Origin: Aphis gossypii
Lineage: Eukaryota > Arthropoda > Insecta > Hemiptera > Aphididae
Reading direction: 5' to 3'
Length of the DNA: 64,000 nucleotides
Assembly: GCF_020184175.1 (NCBI RefSeq)
Contig: NC_065531.1
Span: 33,067,213-33,131,212 of the forward strand
Shown here piece after piece: positions 53,086 to 63,643 of this stretch (position 1 is its first letter; every line of letters starts with the position of its first letter). The notes below the pieces were generated by a model. That model saw only the letters and a list, made by a program, of their open reading frames with translations. It was not told where the DNA came from and did no database searches. Position numbers and translations under genes: made by a program.

Positions 53086-54705
53086 AACCGATCAAAGAAT
53101 ACAAAAACTACACTAAACATCTAAACAGTTAAGTACTTATGTATTAACAGATTATTTTTTATTAATTATTACAATTTTTTCGCATAAAATAATTATTCTA
53201 TTAATTTTTTTTTACTTTAATCCATTTTGAGTGGTATTATTAGTTTGCACCAAAATACTCTAAATTGTCTAAAAATAAAATAATATTATTCTAACATTTA
53301 TAATTTAGAAACACTAATTGAATCATTCAACATATTAAGACGATGCTACTCAATAATTAATTGATAAAATTAGTAACATAAACAATTCATACTCTTTTAT
53401 TCACGATTTTTGTCAATTTACTATTAACACGATGGATATATGAAATATTCATAGACAAGAAAGTATCTACGTTTTACTAGTGTAAAAAATATATTTCGTA
53501 GTAAAAAAACTTTAAAATTATTAGGATACTGTATAAATCAATTTTATACAACTGGATACTATGGTTTTCAGTAAATGACTATGTAGTTTATATTGTTTAT
53601 AATAGTTATTTTTAAAAGTTCCAAAAGTATTCCTTGATATTTTAATAATTATATTATAATCATTATACACTATACAGAAATAAAATATAATAATATTGTA
53701 CCTATATTTCGATTAATCTAAAATAAAATAACTAATATCTACTTCGAAGAGCAAACAAATAAAAAAATAAAAACACATATCAGTGAAAATTATTATAGAA
53801 CCACTCTCTATTAAGTCAATACGTATTTTCCCTCAAGAAGTCAGGACCTAAAATTAATATGTACATCAGTGAATGTTTATTTTGTACATTTAAATATTAC
53901 GTATTATATATATTATATACATATATATATTATTATAATATCGGATATTCAATACGACAATACCTACTGAATGATAAACATGATGAAACTATTTTTATTA
54001 TTTTTACATCTGATATTATTAGGTTATCTTTAGTTAATCAATAATTTTGGCAGTGCGATTTATTCATATATTTCATAGTCATCAAACGATCAAACATATT
54101 GTACAATAATATAATATAATAGGTTTGTATATCATAAAACAATTTAACAATATAATATATTAATATTCAAATACAGCGAAATGTGAACTCGAAGATCGTA
54201 AGAAAATATTCAATGCTCATTCATGCAATGATGAAATTTAAAATCAGCAGTGTATATTATGTCATAAAAAATTCCGTTAAAATTAAAATGAATATTAATT
54301 ATTATTCTTACCAAAATCTAAATATACGTTTGTTTTAAATAAGGAATACTAGCGAATGGTGATCAAAAATATGCCACTGATTCATCTGGTTACCAATTGA
54401 AAAACACACACCAATTAACCATGTTGTGTGCAATTTAAAACGATTTTTATTAAAGATTTTTTCATTACAGATATTACAAAAACGAGTTATAATTCATCAA
54501 AGCAAAGCTTCCAAGTATTCCATTTTAAGGCTTAAAATCAAAAAAAGCTTAATTTTATATTTTTTAGACTATCATCAATTGCTACCTGCTGGTATTCGTT
54601 AATTAAATTGAATTTTTATAATCTCAACATCAATAACTAAAATACGTCCCACATCAAAAAGAGTAAAATAAATTACATAAATTATTAGGTTGTAGGTCCT
54701 GGAGC

Positions 54706-54775
54706 ATAATATATAATATAAATAATATAATATAATATATAATATATAAATAATAATATAAATATAGGTATAATA
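54706..54775. repeat. AT-only simple repeat
   Basis: About 70 bp of ATAATATAAATA-type units with no G or C. It accounts for the Tyr/Ile-rich open frames on the minus strand at 54,599-54,836. Confidence 0.75.
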
Positions 54776-55313
54776 ATAATTTACAACCAATATATTCGTT
54801 ATAGACAACTATTCTTTTTTTTTTTAATAAGTTCATTCCATTTTATGCTCAACAGCTCAACACATTATTAATAACTAATAAAGTTTTTAATGTATTAATT
54901 TATAATATAAATCATTAGTCATTAGTAATTATTTATTCAATATAACATATAAAATATATAAAATTATATGCCTCTTTAGTTCTTATGAATTGATTTGAGA
55001 TTTTATTGATTTATTATTATTTATAAACAACGATTAAAGTATAGACTATAAATAGAACCTTAAATTAAAAAATATATATATTATAAAATGAAATATTATC
55101 AGAATTTTTTAATATAAAATGTCAATAAAAACAGCATACTTAGATATTGAGAAAGTATAAAATTAATGCAATTCTGTAAGTACCAACTACCGTTATACTA
55201 ATTTATCTTAAAAATAAAATAATTTATGATTCTATAGTTGTTGAAATCGTTGTTATGGTGTTGGGCGTTGGCTAATTGAATTCATACTTATTAACGGATG
55301 GAAGAAAAAATAG

Positions 55314-55336
55314 CAATAGGGGAAATTCCCCTATTG
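55314..55336. promoter_or_regulatory. Perfect 23-bp palindrome with a kappa-B-like centre
   Basis: CAATAGGGGAA, a central A, then its exact reverse complement TTCCCCTATTG. The core GGGAAATTCC fits the kappa-B consensus GGGRNWYYCC bound by Rel/NF-kappaB proteins such as Dorsal. A chance perfect 11-bp arm pair with one central base is unlikely at any one site, but the window offers many positions. It may be a transcription-factor site or the remnant of a small inverted-repeat element. Confidence 0.45.
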
Positions 55337-55986
55337 ATATATTTTTTTCTAATAAAAATTGAAACCAAGAAACATTTATTCTTTGGTTCGCATCGAAGTA
55401 TAATAACAACAACAAAAAATGTTCTATATCTATAGAATTAGTTTTATTAAATTCATTAAATATTCATGCAACCACAATTATTTTATTAACACACTATAAA
55501 TAATAAATCATAATTTATGTTTTTTATTGTGTATTTATAAAATAACAAATTTATGCACAGTAGTCTCGATCCCGAGTATAGTATTATATTTTTATAACCT
55601 TAGTAAAATTAAAAAAGATTTTTAGAGAATTTTAAGAATTGTTTTAGTGATATTTATTATTCTGATAACACTTTTTTAAGTAGTAAAACAATTCCTAAAC
55701 GTCATGTAAGTGGTACTTTATTCTATATCAACTGGAAATTAATTATTTTTGGATTTTGACTGTACTTTTCCTAACCACTAAAAACATGTTAAATAAATAT
55801 CAAAATTAGGAGTTTAAGTTAATTCTAATCATATTTTCAGAATCGTTTTTCAATGTAATAGATTATAAATAATAAATTTAGAGTTTTTAATTTCATTAAG
55901 TCGTAATAAATACATATACTCATAACACATCAGATTTATCATAAACAATGTCGGTTTGTATTGTTCATAATGAGTCACAATGACAA

Positions 55987-57105
55987 CAGTCAGCGGCGTA
56001 CTTGGTCCTGAATTTTGGGGGTAGACACAAGCAGTATTATACACGATACAGTACAAGTATAAAGAACGAAAAACAGTGATGACTGATGAGTCTAAAGACC
56101 GGATTTATATGTTTTTAAATATTATTACTGAGTTTACGCAGTCTTATGAGTTATAAGAGTAATAAATATTAAATGTAAACGATTTGTTTAATTCTGAGTT
56201 AGCAGGAAAAAGTATTTTTTGCATATTTGAGAATATTTAAGGGGATAGAGAATATTTAACTTATTTAGCATATTATATTGGAATATTTTGTAAATTATGA
56301 AAAAATATTAATTTATTATTAATTGTTATTTTTTCATACTGTGACTTAATGTTTAATACAACTTTTAATAAATATACCACAGGAATATTGTTTTCGTGTT
56401 TTAATATTATATTGTTATTTTTATATTATAAATATAATAATAATACACTAGTATAATACCTCACAAATTAATTAAAGGAATGTTGTATTCAACATTGTCA
56501 TATTATACAGATATTTTTTGATTATTTTTACATATTTTTTAATTTCCTAAGAAAATATAATGAGAATACTTGAAGGGTTTTTTCGATAATATTTGCATCA
56601 TATTTTAGGTGTTTAAGAGAATATAAATCTGGCTCTTTGTGACGACAAAATATTATGACAAATATTAATGGTGAATCGATAAATCGACTAAGGAGGAATG
56701 ACTTTATGACTTGGTTACACGTATTGACCTATGCAAGAGGCCTGTGAGGAGGCTGGAGGGTGTTTCGATTATCGATCAAGGTACTTCCGTAATCCGTGTA
56801 TTTTGTATTGACAACTAAATATACATGGTAATAATATAGCATTATTCCTAGATATGAGTCTAGATAATAATATACTATACAAGTGACACAGTGTATAAGA
56901 TAAAATGATTATAGTCATAACTCATAAGACATAAGATCATATTATTATTCTGTGGAAATTTACCATAATTGATCATTTATGGTTTTAGAGGAAAAAAATC
57001 AGAAAAAAATTGAATACATTATAATATAATATAAATCGTTATAAATATTGAAAAAAGGTCATGGGGATCTATCTCCCTCATATTCCCAACGTTTGACCAC
57101 CACTG
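55987..57105. mobile_element. Non-autonomous hAT-type element, 1.1 kb, with 8-bp target duplication
   Basis: The left end reads CAGTCAGCGGCGTACTTGG and the right end, reversed, reads CAGTGGTGGTCAAACGTTGG. Further in, GGGGGTAGACA on the left corresponds loosely to GGGAGATAGATC on the right. Perfect 8-bp direct repeats AATGACAA flank it at 55,979-55,986 and 57,106-57,113, the hAT duplication size. The 1,119-bp interior is AT-rich with no transposase frame; the minus open frame at 55,850-56,056 spans the left boundary and is spurious. The ends are only partly alike, so the alternative is a composite of two elements, but the duplication argues for a single insertion. Confidence 0.75.
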
Positions 57106-57113
57106 AATGACAA

Positions 57114-59440
57114 TCATAGAACTAAAATTAAATTATATAACTTATGTAGGTACTTTATACAAGAATTGTTATGAAGAAAACATTTTAACTTTTATAATCA
57201 TACCGGACTTACTAATACGATTAGATTATTCTACATTAATATTATAAATATTAGGAATTTAGTGGAAAAACTCCCAAAATAATCCCCAACAAAAAAAAAA
57301 AGAAACTCTGTAACTCTTTAGTAAATAGTTATTGAGTAAATAAAGCTATATACATATAATATACAAGTATAGCTATAAATTATATTTTGTACTGTTTATA
57401 GAACATATATTTTTTTTCGAAATAGATGATTTTTCGGTGCTTTTTTTTATTGGTTCTTTATCTTCCGAATATCAAATATTATCTATTTAAATTAAAAGTT
57501 AAATACGCTAAAAAATAGAATGATATAACACATATTAATATATCGTATGTCAGAATAATAATAATCAAATTCGTTCAGATACAAAAAGTCTTAAAATTTC
57601 TAGGTAAGTATCTGTAATAAAATATAAAATATAAATAATGTGTTTTTTGAATGAACGCGTTCACCAGACGGCAGATACCAACGCAGTGGCTTTATAGAGT
57701 GGGCGTAAATAAAAATAAAACAGTTTCGTGACATAAGTTATTAAAAATACTAAAAATAAAATCAATAGACAGTATAAATCGATATTTTTTAATCTTAAAC
57801 TATATTCTTTAACATTCCCTTAGGCCATAATTATACATTTTAATAAAAATAAATAATGTGAAATAGAACAAAGATTTTCTTTCATAGATACATGTTCACG
57901 TTAATCTTATAATAACATATTTCTTTTTATGATATGTGATCTTGTCTAGTTGATTTTGTAATACCTATATGTATTATAATTTAAAGAAAAATAGAAAGAA
58001 ACTTATACATATAGATTATAGAGGGCGTGAAAACTGAAGTTAAGATTTTGTTTCGACTTCAAAAATACAAAACTTGGGCAGTGTTAAAATGACCGATGAG
58101 CTTTTAAATAAATATACATTGACGTTCAAAACACGTGCGATAGTTTTGATTCAGAATCCGCAATGCGATCATTTTCTTCTCGTTCACTTAGCCAAAAGTT
58201 GACTTTGACTATATTATTACTACTATTATTATTATTTTTTTTTTTGAATCATCACTCATAAAAGAATAGTCTATACTTATTATTTAGTAATATACAATAT
58301 TTTCATAATAGTTTACCAAATAACAGATACAAATTGCAAAGAAAAATTTAGTGTATTGAGCTAACTCCATAGTAGATAAAACATAAACATTTTAAAAGAA
58401 AATACGATTTCATTGCATCAAAATATCACAATCATCAGCATTATTTCGTTGAGGTTTTGAACCAGATTATTGGGTTGCTTTTTTGAGTCCACTAGTTGTA
58501 TTGTCAAAAATTTACATTTATAAGGATTGTGAGAGTAGTGGACCACAATATGTGCGAGAAGGAAGTAGCTTCTAAGCGTAAAATTCTAAATACGTATTTG
58601 ATGATTTACGCATAGATTTATATTTAACGACATCCTTAAATTATTAAGAAGAACTTTTGTTTTATCACTTTTTTTAAATTGACAATCAGCCTCGAGACTG
58701 AAATTTTTTTTTCAAATTCTGGTCATGGGTTTTACCACAGAGATAATAGAGTAACTACCTACTTACATAGTATTTTATTCAAGATTTAAATTACCTAATC
58801 GTTATTTACATTTAAAAAATAAGAGATTCGATGTTTAATTTAAATTCAAATGATAACAATGTCTTCAACATTAAGTTACTTATCCAAAACTACATAACAT
58901 TCAGTCATGTTAGATTAGATTACGCACCAAATTTGCTTTTTTATTGCAGTGTTTTGTTACTATATGTTATATTAAAATAGTGAATTAATTCAATTGACTC
59001 AATAAACTCTCATAATCTTAAATAATATTAGAGAAAACGTTGCAGCTTTAATATTGAAAACTTTAAGCATAGTGAGTTTCGTATTTTAAAATCTATCTAT
59101 TGTTTATATGTACCAATAAAAATTTATATCAAGAGTTACAGTCAATGAATCAGTTACAAAGGTAATTAATATATCAAACACACACAGTCGAAAGATACAT
59201 ACTGCCCAGATAATTTCTAATTTTTAGAGAAATTTTGAGAAATTCTTTAAAATGTTATGCAAATGATGACTTGCATACCTATACTTTCAACTTCCGAGTA
59301 AATTGATACGTCAAGATTTACAAAATATTGGAGATATTTCGATAAATTTAAATCATATAGATATTAAATTGTTTAAACGTTCTTACATATAATATAAGAA
59401 AAAAGTATCTTCCGAATTTACCGACAACGATCGAACTTGC
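57114..59440. other. AT-rich intergenic DNA, no gene recognised
   Basis: About 2.3 kb with A/T runs and no supported gene. Slightly GC-richer phrases at 57,650-57,700 and 58,110-58,210 have no recognisable content. A (TAT)n-like run followed by poly-T lies at about 58,213-58,245. Confidence 0.6.
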
Positions 59441-59449
59441 TATCGAATG

Positions 59450-59821
59450 CGGTTAAATGAAATGCAAAATAAAATTGAATACAAAGGTGAACAATTTTGT
59501 TTTATGAATTGTGAGTGATGACTAATGACAAAAATACAATTGTATTTAGGTACGTGCAAAATAAATTTAGAAGCGATTTCAAAAGCGGAACATGTTTTTG
59601 GAGATGAAACATTTACTTATGCGGCAAAAAATGTTATGCAACTATATACTTTATATATTTACAAAAATAACTATTATATTCCCGTTGTTTATTTTTTTTT
59701 ACGTAACAAACAAACTTTGAGATCAACTGACTAACAAACCATTCAAATAAATGTTTTCTATGCTGATTTCGAAAAAGCCACTTGTAATGCTGTGTTTAAA
59801 AATTTTCCATATTGTGCATGA
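59450..59821 (+). pseudogene. Decayed MULE-type transposase fragment
   Basis: The plus-strand frame from 59,525 continues through a TAA at 59,732-59,734 to a TGA at 59,819-59,821. The product matches the MULE transposase core of insect FLYWCH/MULE proteins: V-F-x-D-E-T-F (first catalytic Asp, in place of the usual D-G-T-F), M-Q-L-Y-T-L-Y-x-Y-K-N-x-Y-Y-I-P-V-V, a shortened stretch where L-L-P-x-K-S is usual, then after the stop F-Y-A-D-F-E-K-A (second catalytic Asp) and N-A-V-x-x-x-F-P. The segment between the two Asp motifs is shorter than usual, two stops sit just before 59,525 in frame, and the third catalytic residue and the C-terminal part are missing. It is a dead fragment of a Mutator-like element, with no terminal repeats seen nearby. 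Confidence 0.75.
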
Positions 59822-59939
59822 ATTTGTTATTATCTCCATCTATAGAAGCTAGGGCAAAGTTGGTATTGACGTATCCAACAAAATAAACTACCTATTTTTA
59901 AAGGAATATTTAAATAAATCATCACAAATTGGTACAAAA

Positions 59940-60014
59940 TCTAACCTGGCTTAAGCCGATAGGGGCGGCATATTTAAAATGGCCTAGGGCGGCACTTGTT
60001 CTAAATCCGGCCCT
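59940..60014 (+). mobile_element. Probable solo right end of a DNA transposon
   Basis: The phrase GGGGCGGCATATTTAAAATG, then CCTAGGGCGGCAC, and finally AAATCCGGCCCTG resembles the right ends of insect inverted-repeat elements whose left ends read CAGGGCCGGATTT. I found no matching left end upstream, so the copy is truncated. It lies 120 bp after the MULE fragment, but nothing shows that they belong to one element. Confidence 0.4.
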
Positions 60015-60242
60015 GTTTGGTAAGTTAAAATAATACTTTAAAACAAATTTTAATATATTTTTATTGCTATTATAGAGAATTTCTTTACTAGATATTATAT
60101 AATATATGTTAGGCTGAATTCATTTTCCGAAAACATTACTACATTATACATTACATTATACGTCATTACATTCATTATATTACTGTTATTTAATTTATTA
60201 AGTAAATAAATTTACTATAAATTGTACATTAATAAATACTGA

Positions 60243-60435
60243 CATGGGCGTCCATTGGCGGGAGAAAGATAGGGCAATTGCCCCCCCCCCCCTGTACAAA
60301 AAATATTATGAACTTGTAGTTCAATAAATATTACCATTTACTATAATATTAATATTATTATTATCTTTATTATTTTACATTTGAGCTTTTTTTATTTTGA
60401 TCCCCCTTCTAAAATGTTACCTATGGGCGCCCATG
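60243..60435. mobile_element. Short inverted-repeat element (MITE) with 7- to 8-bp target duplication
   Basis: The 193-bp element starts CATGGGCGTCCAT and ends ATGGGCGCCCATG, giving 13-bp terminal inverted repeats with one mismatch. It is flanked by AATACTGA at 60,235-60,242 and AATACTGT at 60,436-60,443, identical in 7 of 8 bases. Inside, a run of C at 60,282-60,292 follows GGCAATTG, and CCCCCTTCTAAAATG lies near the right end. It is non-coding. The duplication size suggests hAT-type mobilisation, but the ends lack the usual CAG start, so the superfamily is uncertain. Confidence 0.75.
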
Positions 60436-60443
60436 AATACTGT

Positions 60444-61069
60444 CATAGGAACACTCGAAACCTGTAATTGTACAAAAGACCGGTTACTTCACATTTTTGT
60501 TTATTGATTTAGTACAATTTTGCAATTTTTGATGGTAACACTAAAATACTAAGGCCACAAATTCACAGCTATAATACTATATAAGTAGGTATGACACATA
60601 TTATTATAATTAGGTATAGTAACACACTATAATAACATAACAATCATTTACATATATGGCTATACTATTGTGTAAAAGTGTCATACCGTCTACCGTTGAC
60701 TATACAGGTATTTGAAGTGTTACAAGGCGTACTTAAATAAAAACATATGATTGCGCGGGTGGTGATAACGATCCGGCTATCGTAAGACTACAACTCACGC
60801 AATCACAATCGAACGTGTTATCAAAACGATTTTCCTGTATGTTACAACTAATACTAAAATTTTTCCTTTACATTATTAATTATCAATAAATTAGTGGAAT
60901 TTTAAATTTCATTTAATTTTGTGTCATTAATGTTGTAATAGTTGACTGAGTTACGTTTCTATGCGTGTATTTAATAAATAACATTAAGCAATTCCAACTC
61001 ACCTATATACCGGCTACGCTTAGACCACCCTTCACTCGTTCATAAAGTATCCGAAACCCGTGTCGCATC
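60444..61069 (+). promoter_or_regulatory. Upstream region of the STRAD gene
   Basis: About 620 bp separates the last mobile element from the STRAD start codon. It should hold the promoter and 5' UTR, although no TATA box or initiator can be chosen with confidence. An 8-bp inverted repeat TGATTGCG / CGCAATCA (60,748-60,755 and 60,798-60,805) encloses GC-richer DNA with a second small dyad (AACGAT ... ATCGTA); it is the most obvious structured site and could be a factor-binding region. Confidence 0.4.
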
Positions 61070-63643
61070 ATGAACTTCGAACCCGACTTGAAACAATACA
61101 CCATGTGCTCGGTTTTGGGGTCGTGTTTCTCGGACCGAGCGGTCGTCTTTCTGGGCAAACACAATAAGAGCGGCAACCTGGTGGCTATGAAAAATTTCAA
61201 CTTAGACAGCATGTCGAAAACTGATTGTCAGCTTATACAGGATGAGATCTACAACACTAGGCAGCTGATGCACCCGAACCTTATTCCATATGTAACTTCC
61301 TTCTTGGATAAGAGCCAGCTGTATGTTGTGTTCCCACTCATGGGGTATGGTTCATGCAGAGACTTGTTACGCAACCATTTTGTGGAAGGATTACCGGAAA
61401 CAGTTATAGCATTTGTGCTCAGGGATGTTCTGTTGGGACTGGAGTATATTCACAATAAAGGACTCGTGCACAGGTTTGTAGCTTTTCCCCACTGCTAGTA
61501 TTAATCAATATTTTTATAGCTCTTTTTTCCTACAGGGCTATAAAGGCAGGTCATATATTGATACGTGCAGATGGACATGCATGCTTATCAGGCTTACGTA
61601 GCATGTGTCCAATCGATAAACGATCCAATTTACATTCCTTGCCACTGCAATCTGCTAACAACTTGAATTGGTCTAGTCCCGAGATGCTTGAACAAAATTT
61701 GCTCGGATACAACGAAAAGTCTGACATTTACAGTATAGGCATAACATCATGCGAACTGGCAAATGGTTTTGTTCCTTTTGCTGAAACCGATACAACACTT
61801 ATGCTTACTCAAAAAGTCAAAGGTCTAATTCCACACTTGCTTGACTGCACTACATGCTACCCATATGAAGATAATGCAGCTGATAATGGATACCAGTCTG
61901 AAGAAACAATTGGCGTGAATGCAGCACCCGTGAGCAGTGTATATACAAGGATGTTTACAGAAGAGTTTCACAATCTTGTTGAATTGTGTTGTCAAAGAGA
62001 TCCAGAAAGTAGACCTTCTGCACCCAATTTGTTGGCTCATACTTTTACTAAACAAGTGTGTTTCAATTATATATATTTTTTTAAATATTACTTTCTTACT
62101 ATACATATACTTATATATTTTAGTAACTTTATTAGTGAATTCAATTTATTTATTTTTCTTATGAACTAAAAAATCATTATCTTCATTCTATATAAATCAA
62201 AGCATCCCATGATTTTTAAAAAATGCTTAAAAACTTTTATTCATATAATTTAGGATATTTTATCAATCATTTTGAGAAGCATCAGTTATGTCATTAAAAC
62301 ATTTATTAAGTCCTAGTGATACAATATCTAAATTCTAAGACTTACATAATAAAACTTTTGTATATCTATAAACTTTATGAATAAACACTAATAGGCTTTA
62401 AATAAAAATATAAAGTATGTATATAAATGCAACATATTTATTTTAAATTTAAATTTGAGTAGGTGTATGAAAATGTAATTTCTTGTCTAATATTTAAAAA
62501 GTTTAATTTAAGAAGTTCTAATATCATGTATGTTATTTGGTTACTATTAAATACTGAGACCTTAAGAGAATATTACACACACACACATTTTTTGTCTTCG
62601 TCTTACAAGTTATTAATATGACAAGTATACATTTAAAAATCTAATTTTAATTTTGTTTGTTTTGATATTAAAGTGAATTGAATCTATTTTCAAACTTCAA
62701 TGCCTTTATTCTGTTTAAAGTTATTTTTTTTTTTTTTTTGAAACAACTTATGATCATTTTTGAATTGTTATGTTTTACATATTGACTTATTAAAATATAA
62801 AGAATTTTTTTACTTTTAAATTTGATATTAGGTCAATTCACTCTCATATTAAAATGTATGAAACTAAATGTAAATTGTTCATTATAATTTTACTTTGATA
62901 AGCTGTGTCCAGATTTTTGTAGGAAATACATGTTTTCTGACTATTTTGATGATATTGAATTACATAACTACTTAAGACGGGAAATCTGAAACTTGGTTTC
63001 CAAAAATGTTAGACACATGTTTCTAATAATTAAATTCTTGGTATATAGTTCATAATAGGTTTTCTATTGACCCCTAGGAGTATATAGGTCAATATTAGAG
63101 AGTTGACTTAATGCTTAATTAGACAATTAAGCCTCTAGCCTCATTATGCCAACCACACACAAAGAAAGAATTTTTTCTTCTTTTTCATGTCTCAAAAACT
63201 TTGAAACACACATGTGCAGAAAGTGAGATACCACTTTGTTAAGTATATAAGAAAAATATACATTAATTAATTCAAGTTTTAGCTTAGGGTCTATCGCTTA
63301 ATGCTAATTAGGAACTATTGGTTTGGATACAACTTTACATATTTGTAAAACGAAGACAAAAAAATTTAGCAGTTGTAGTCCTCTTAATATTTAATGGAAT
63401 TTAAAGTTGTGTATATTTATATTTGATGATAATTTAATAATTAATGCTATTTTATAGGTGAAAAGAGTGAGTGTAAAAGTAACTGATTTATTACGGCCTG
63501 CGGTACCGTTGTTGAAGACAAATGTTGCAGAAATAAGTGATGATCTCGCTTCTATTGGAGGCATGTCTCAACAATTGAGTGATCTTGACCTGTTGACTTA
63601 TGCATGGGATTTTGACCTTAATGATATAGTACCAACACTATAA
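61070..63643 (+). CDS. STRAD: STRAD pseudokinase (STE20-related adaptor), complete, three exons
   Basis: Exons are 61,070-61,473, 61,536-62,055 and 63,458-63,643; splicing gives 369 residues (human STRADs have about 420-430). The product is a STE20-like pseudokinase that, with the scaffold MO25, activates the kinase LKB1 in polarity and energy control. The fold is complete: N-lobe from residue 10; a beta-3 V-A-M-K motif with Lys41; P-Y-V-T and Y-G-S-C-R-D-L-L hinge region; H-R-A-I-K-A-G-H-I-L where an active kinase has H-R-D (Asp replaced by Ala136); L-S-G-L-R-S in place of D-F-G (Gly154-Leu-Arg); W-S-S-P-E-M-L for the APE region; K-S-D-I-Y-S-I-G-I-T-S-C-E-L-A-N-G; R-D-P-E-S-R-P-S-A near the end of the C-lobe. 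The glycine loop is degenerate. The tail holds L-L-R-P-A-V-P and W358-D-F, equivalent to the WEF motif by which STRAD binds MO25, but followed by nine more residues. The start is the first in-frame ATG. No canonical AATAAA was found between the stop and the window edge. Confidence 0.95.
61474..61535 (+). other. STRAD intron 1 (62 bp)
   Basis: GTTTGTAG at the start and TTTTTTCCTACAG at the end. It splits the Arg codon of the H-R-A motif (AG|G, phase 2). Retaining it would add seven codons and then a stop. The very short length is near the lower limit for animal introns and usual in insects. Confidence 0.9.
62056..63457 (+). other. STRAD intron 2 (1,402 bp)
   Basis: It starts GTGTGTTTC and ends with ATGCTATTTTATAG, a phase-0 junction between Gln308 and Val309. 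The pairing restores F-T-K-Q-V-K-R, matching the family sequence at the end of the C-lobe. The intron holds an (AC)n run at 62,575-62,586 and otherwise AT-rich DNA. The donor context is weak (CAA|GTGTGT). Without splicing, the frame runs on to a stop at about 62,169. Confidence 0.88.
62575..62586. repeat. (AC)n microsatellite in STRAD intron 2
   Basis: Six AC units. Confidence 0.8.

Larger units (their letters stand above)
45607..55986. other. AT-rich intergenic DNA with small GC-richer patches
   Basis: About 10 kb with no gene I can name. A CAGTGGCATACATAAAAAT phrase at about 45,726 resembles a DNA-transposon left end, with no partner identified. GC-richer patches lie at 47,060-47,270 (with a 68-codon open frame, TTG start, Ser/Arg/Lys-rich end), 47,460-47,580, 50,150-50,240, 51,905-52,200 and 52,820-53,100. 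The patch near 53,060 contains a perfect 8-bp-arm hairpin GCAATCGG...CCGATTGC. An AT-only simple repeat spans about 54,706-54,775. Confidence 0.5.

Noticed and set aside
45726..54376. CAGTGGCATA at 45,726 and its reverse complement near 54,367 as ends of one 8.6-kb transposon
   Set aside because: Similarity stops after about 10-15 bases, there is no target duplication, and no transposase lies between.
54599..54836. Two overlapping Tyr/Ile-rich minus-strand open frames
   Set aside because: They are generated by the AT-only simple repeat at 54.7 kb.
61003..61212. Minus-strand 69-codon open frame
   Set aside because: It is the antisense shadow of STRAD exon 1.
61825..62106. Minus-strand 93-codon and plus-strand 75-codon open frames
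   Set aside because: Both are shadows of STRAD exon 2 in other frames.
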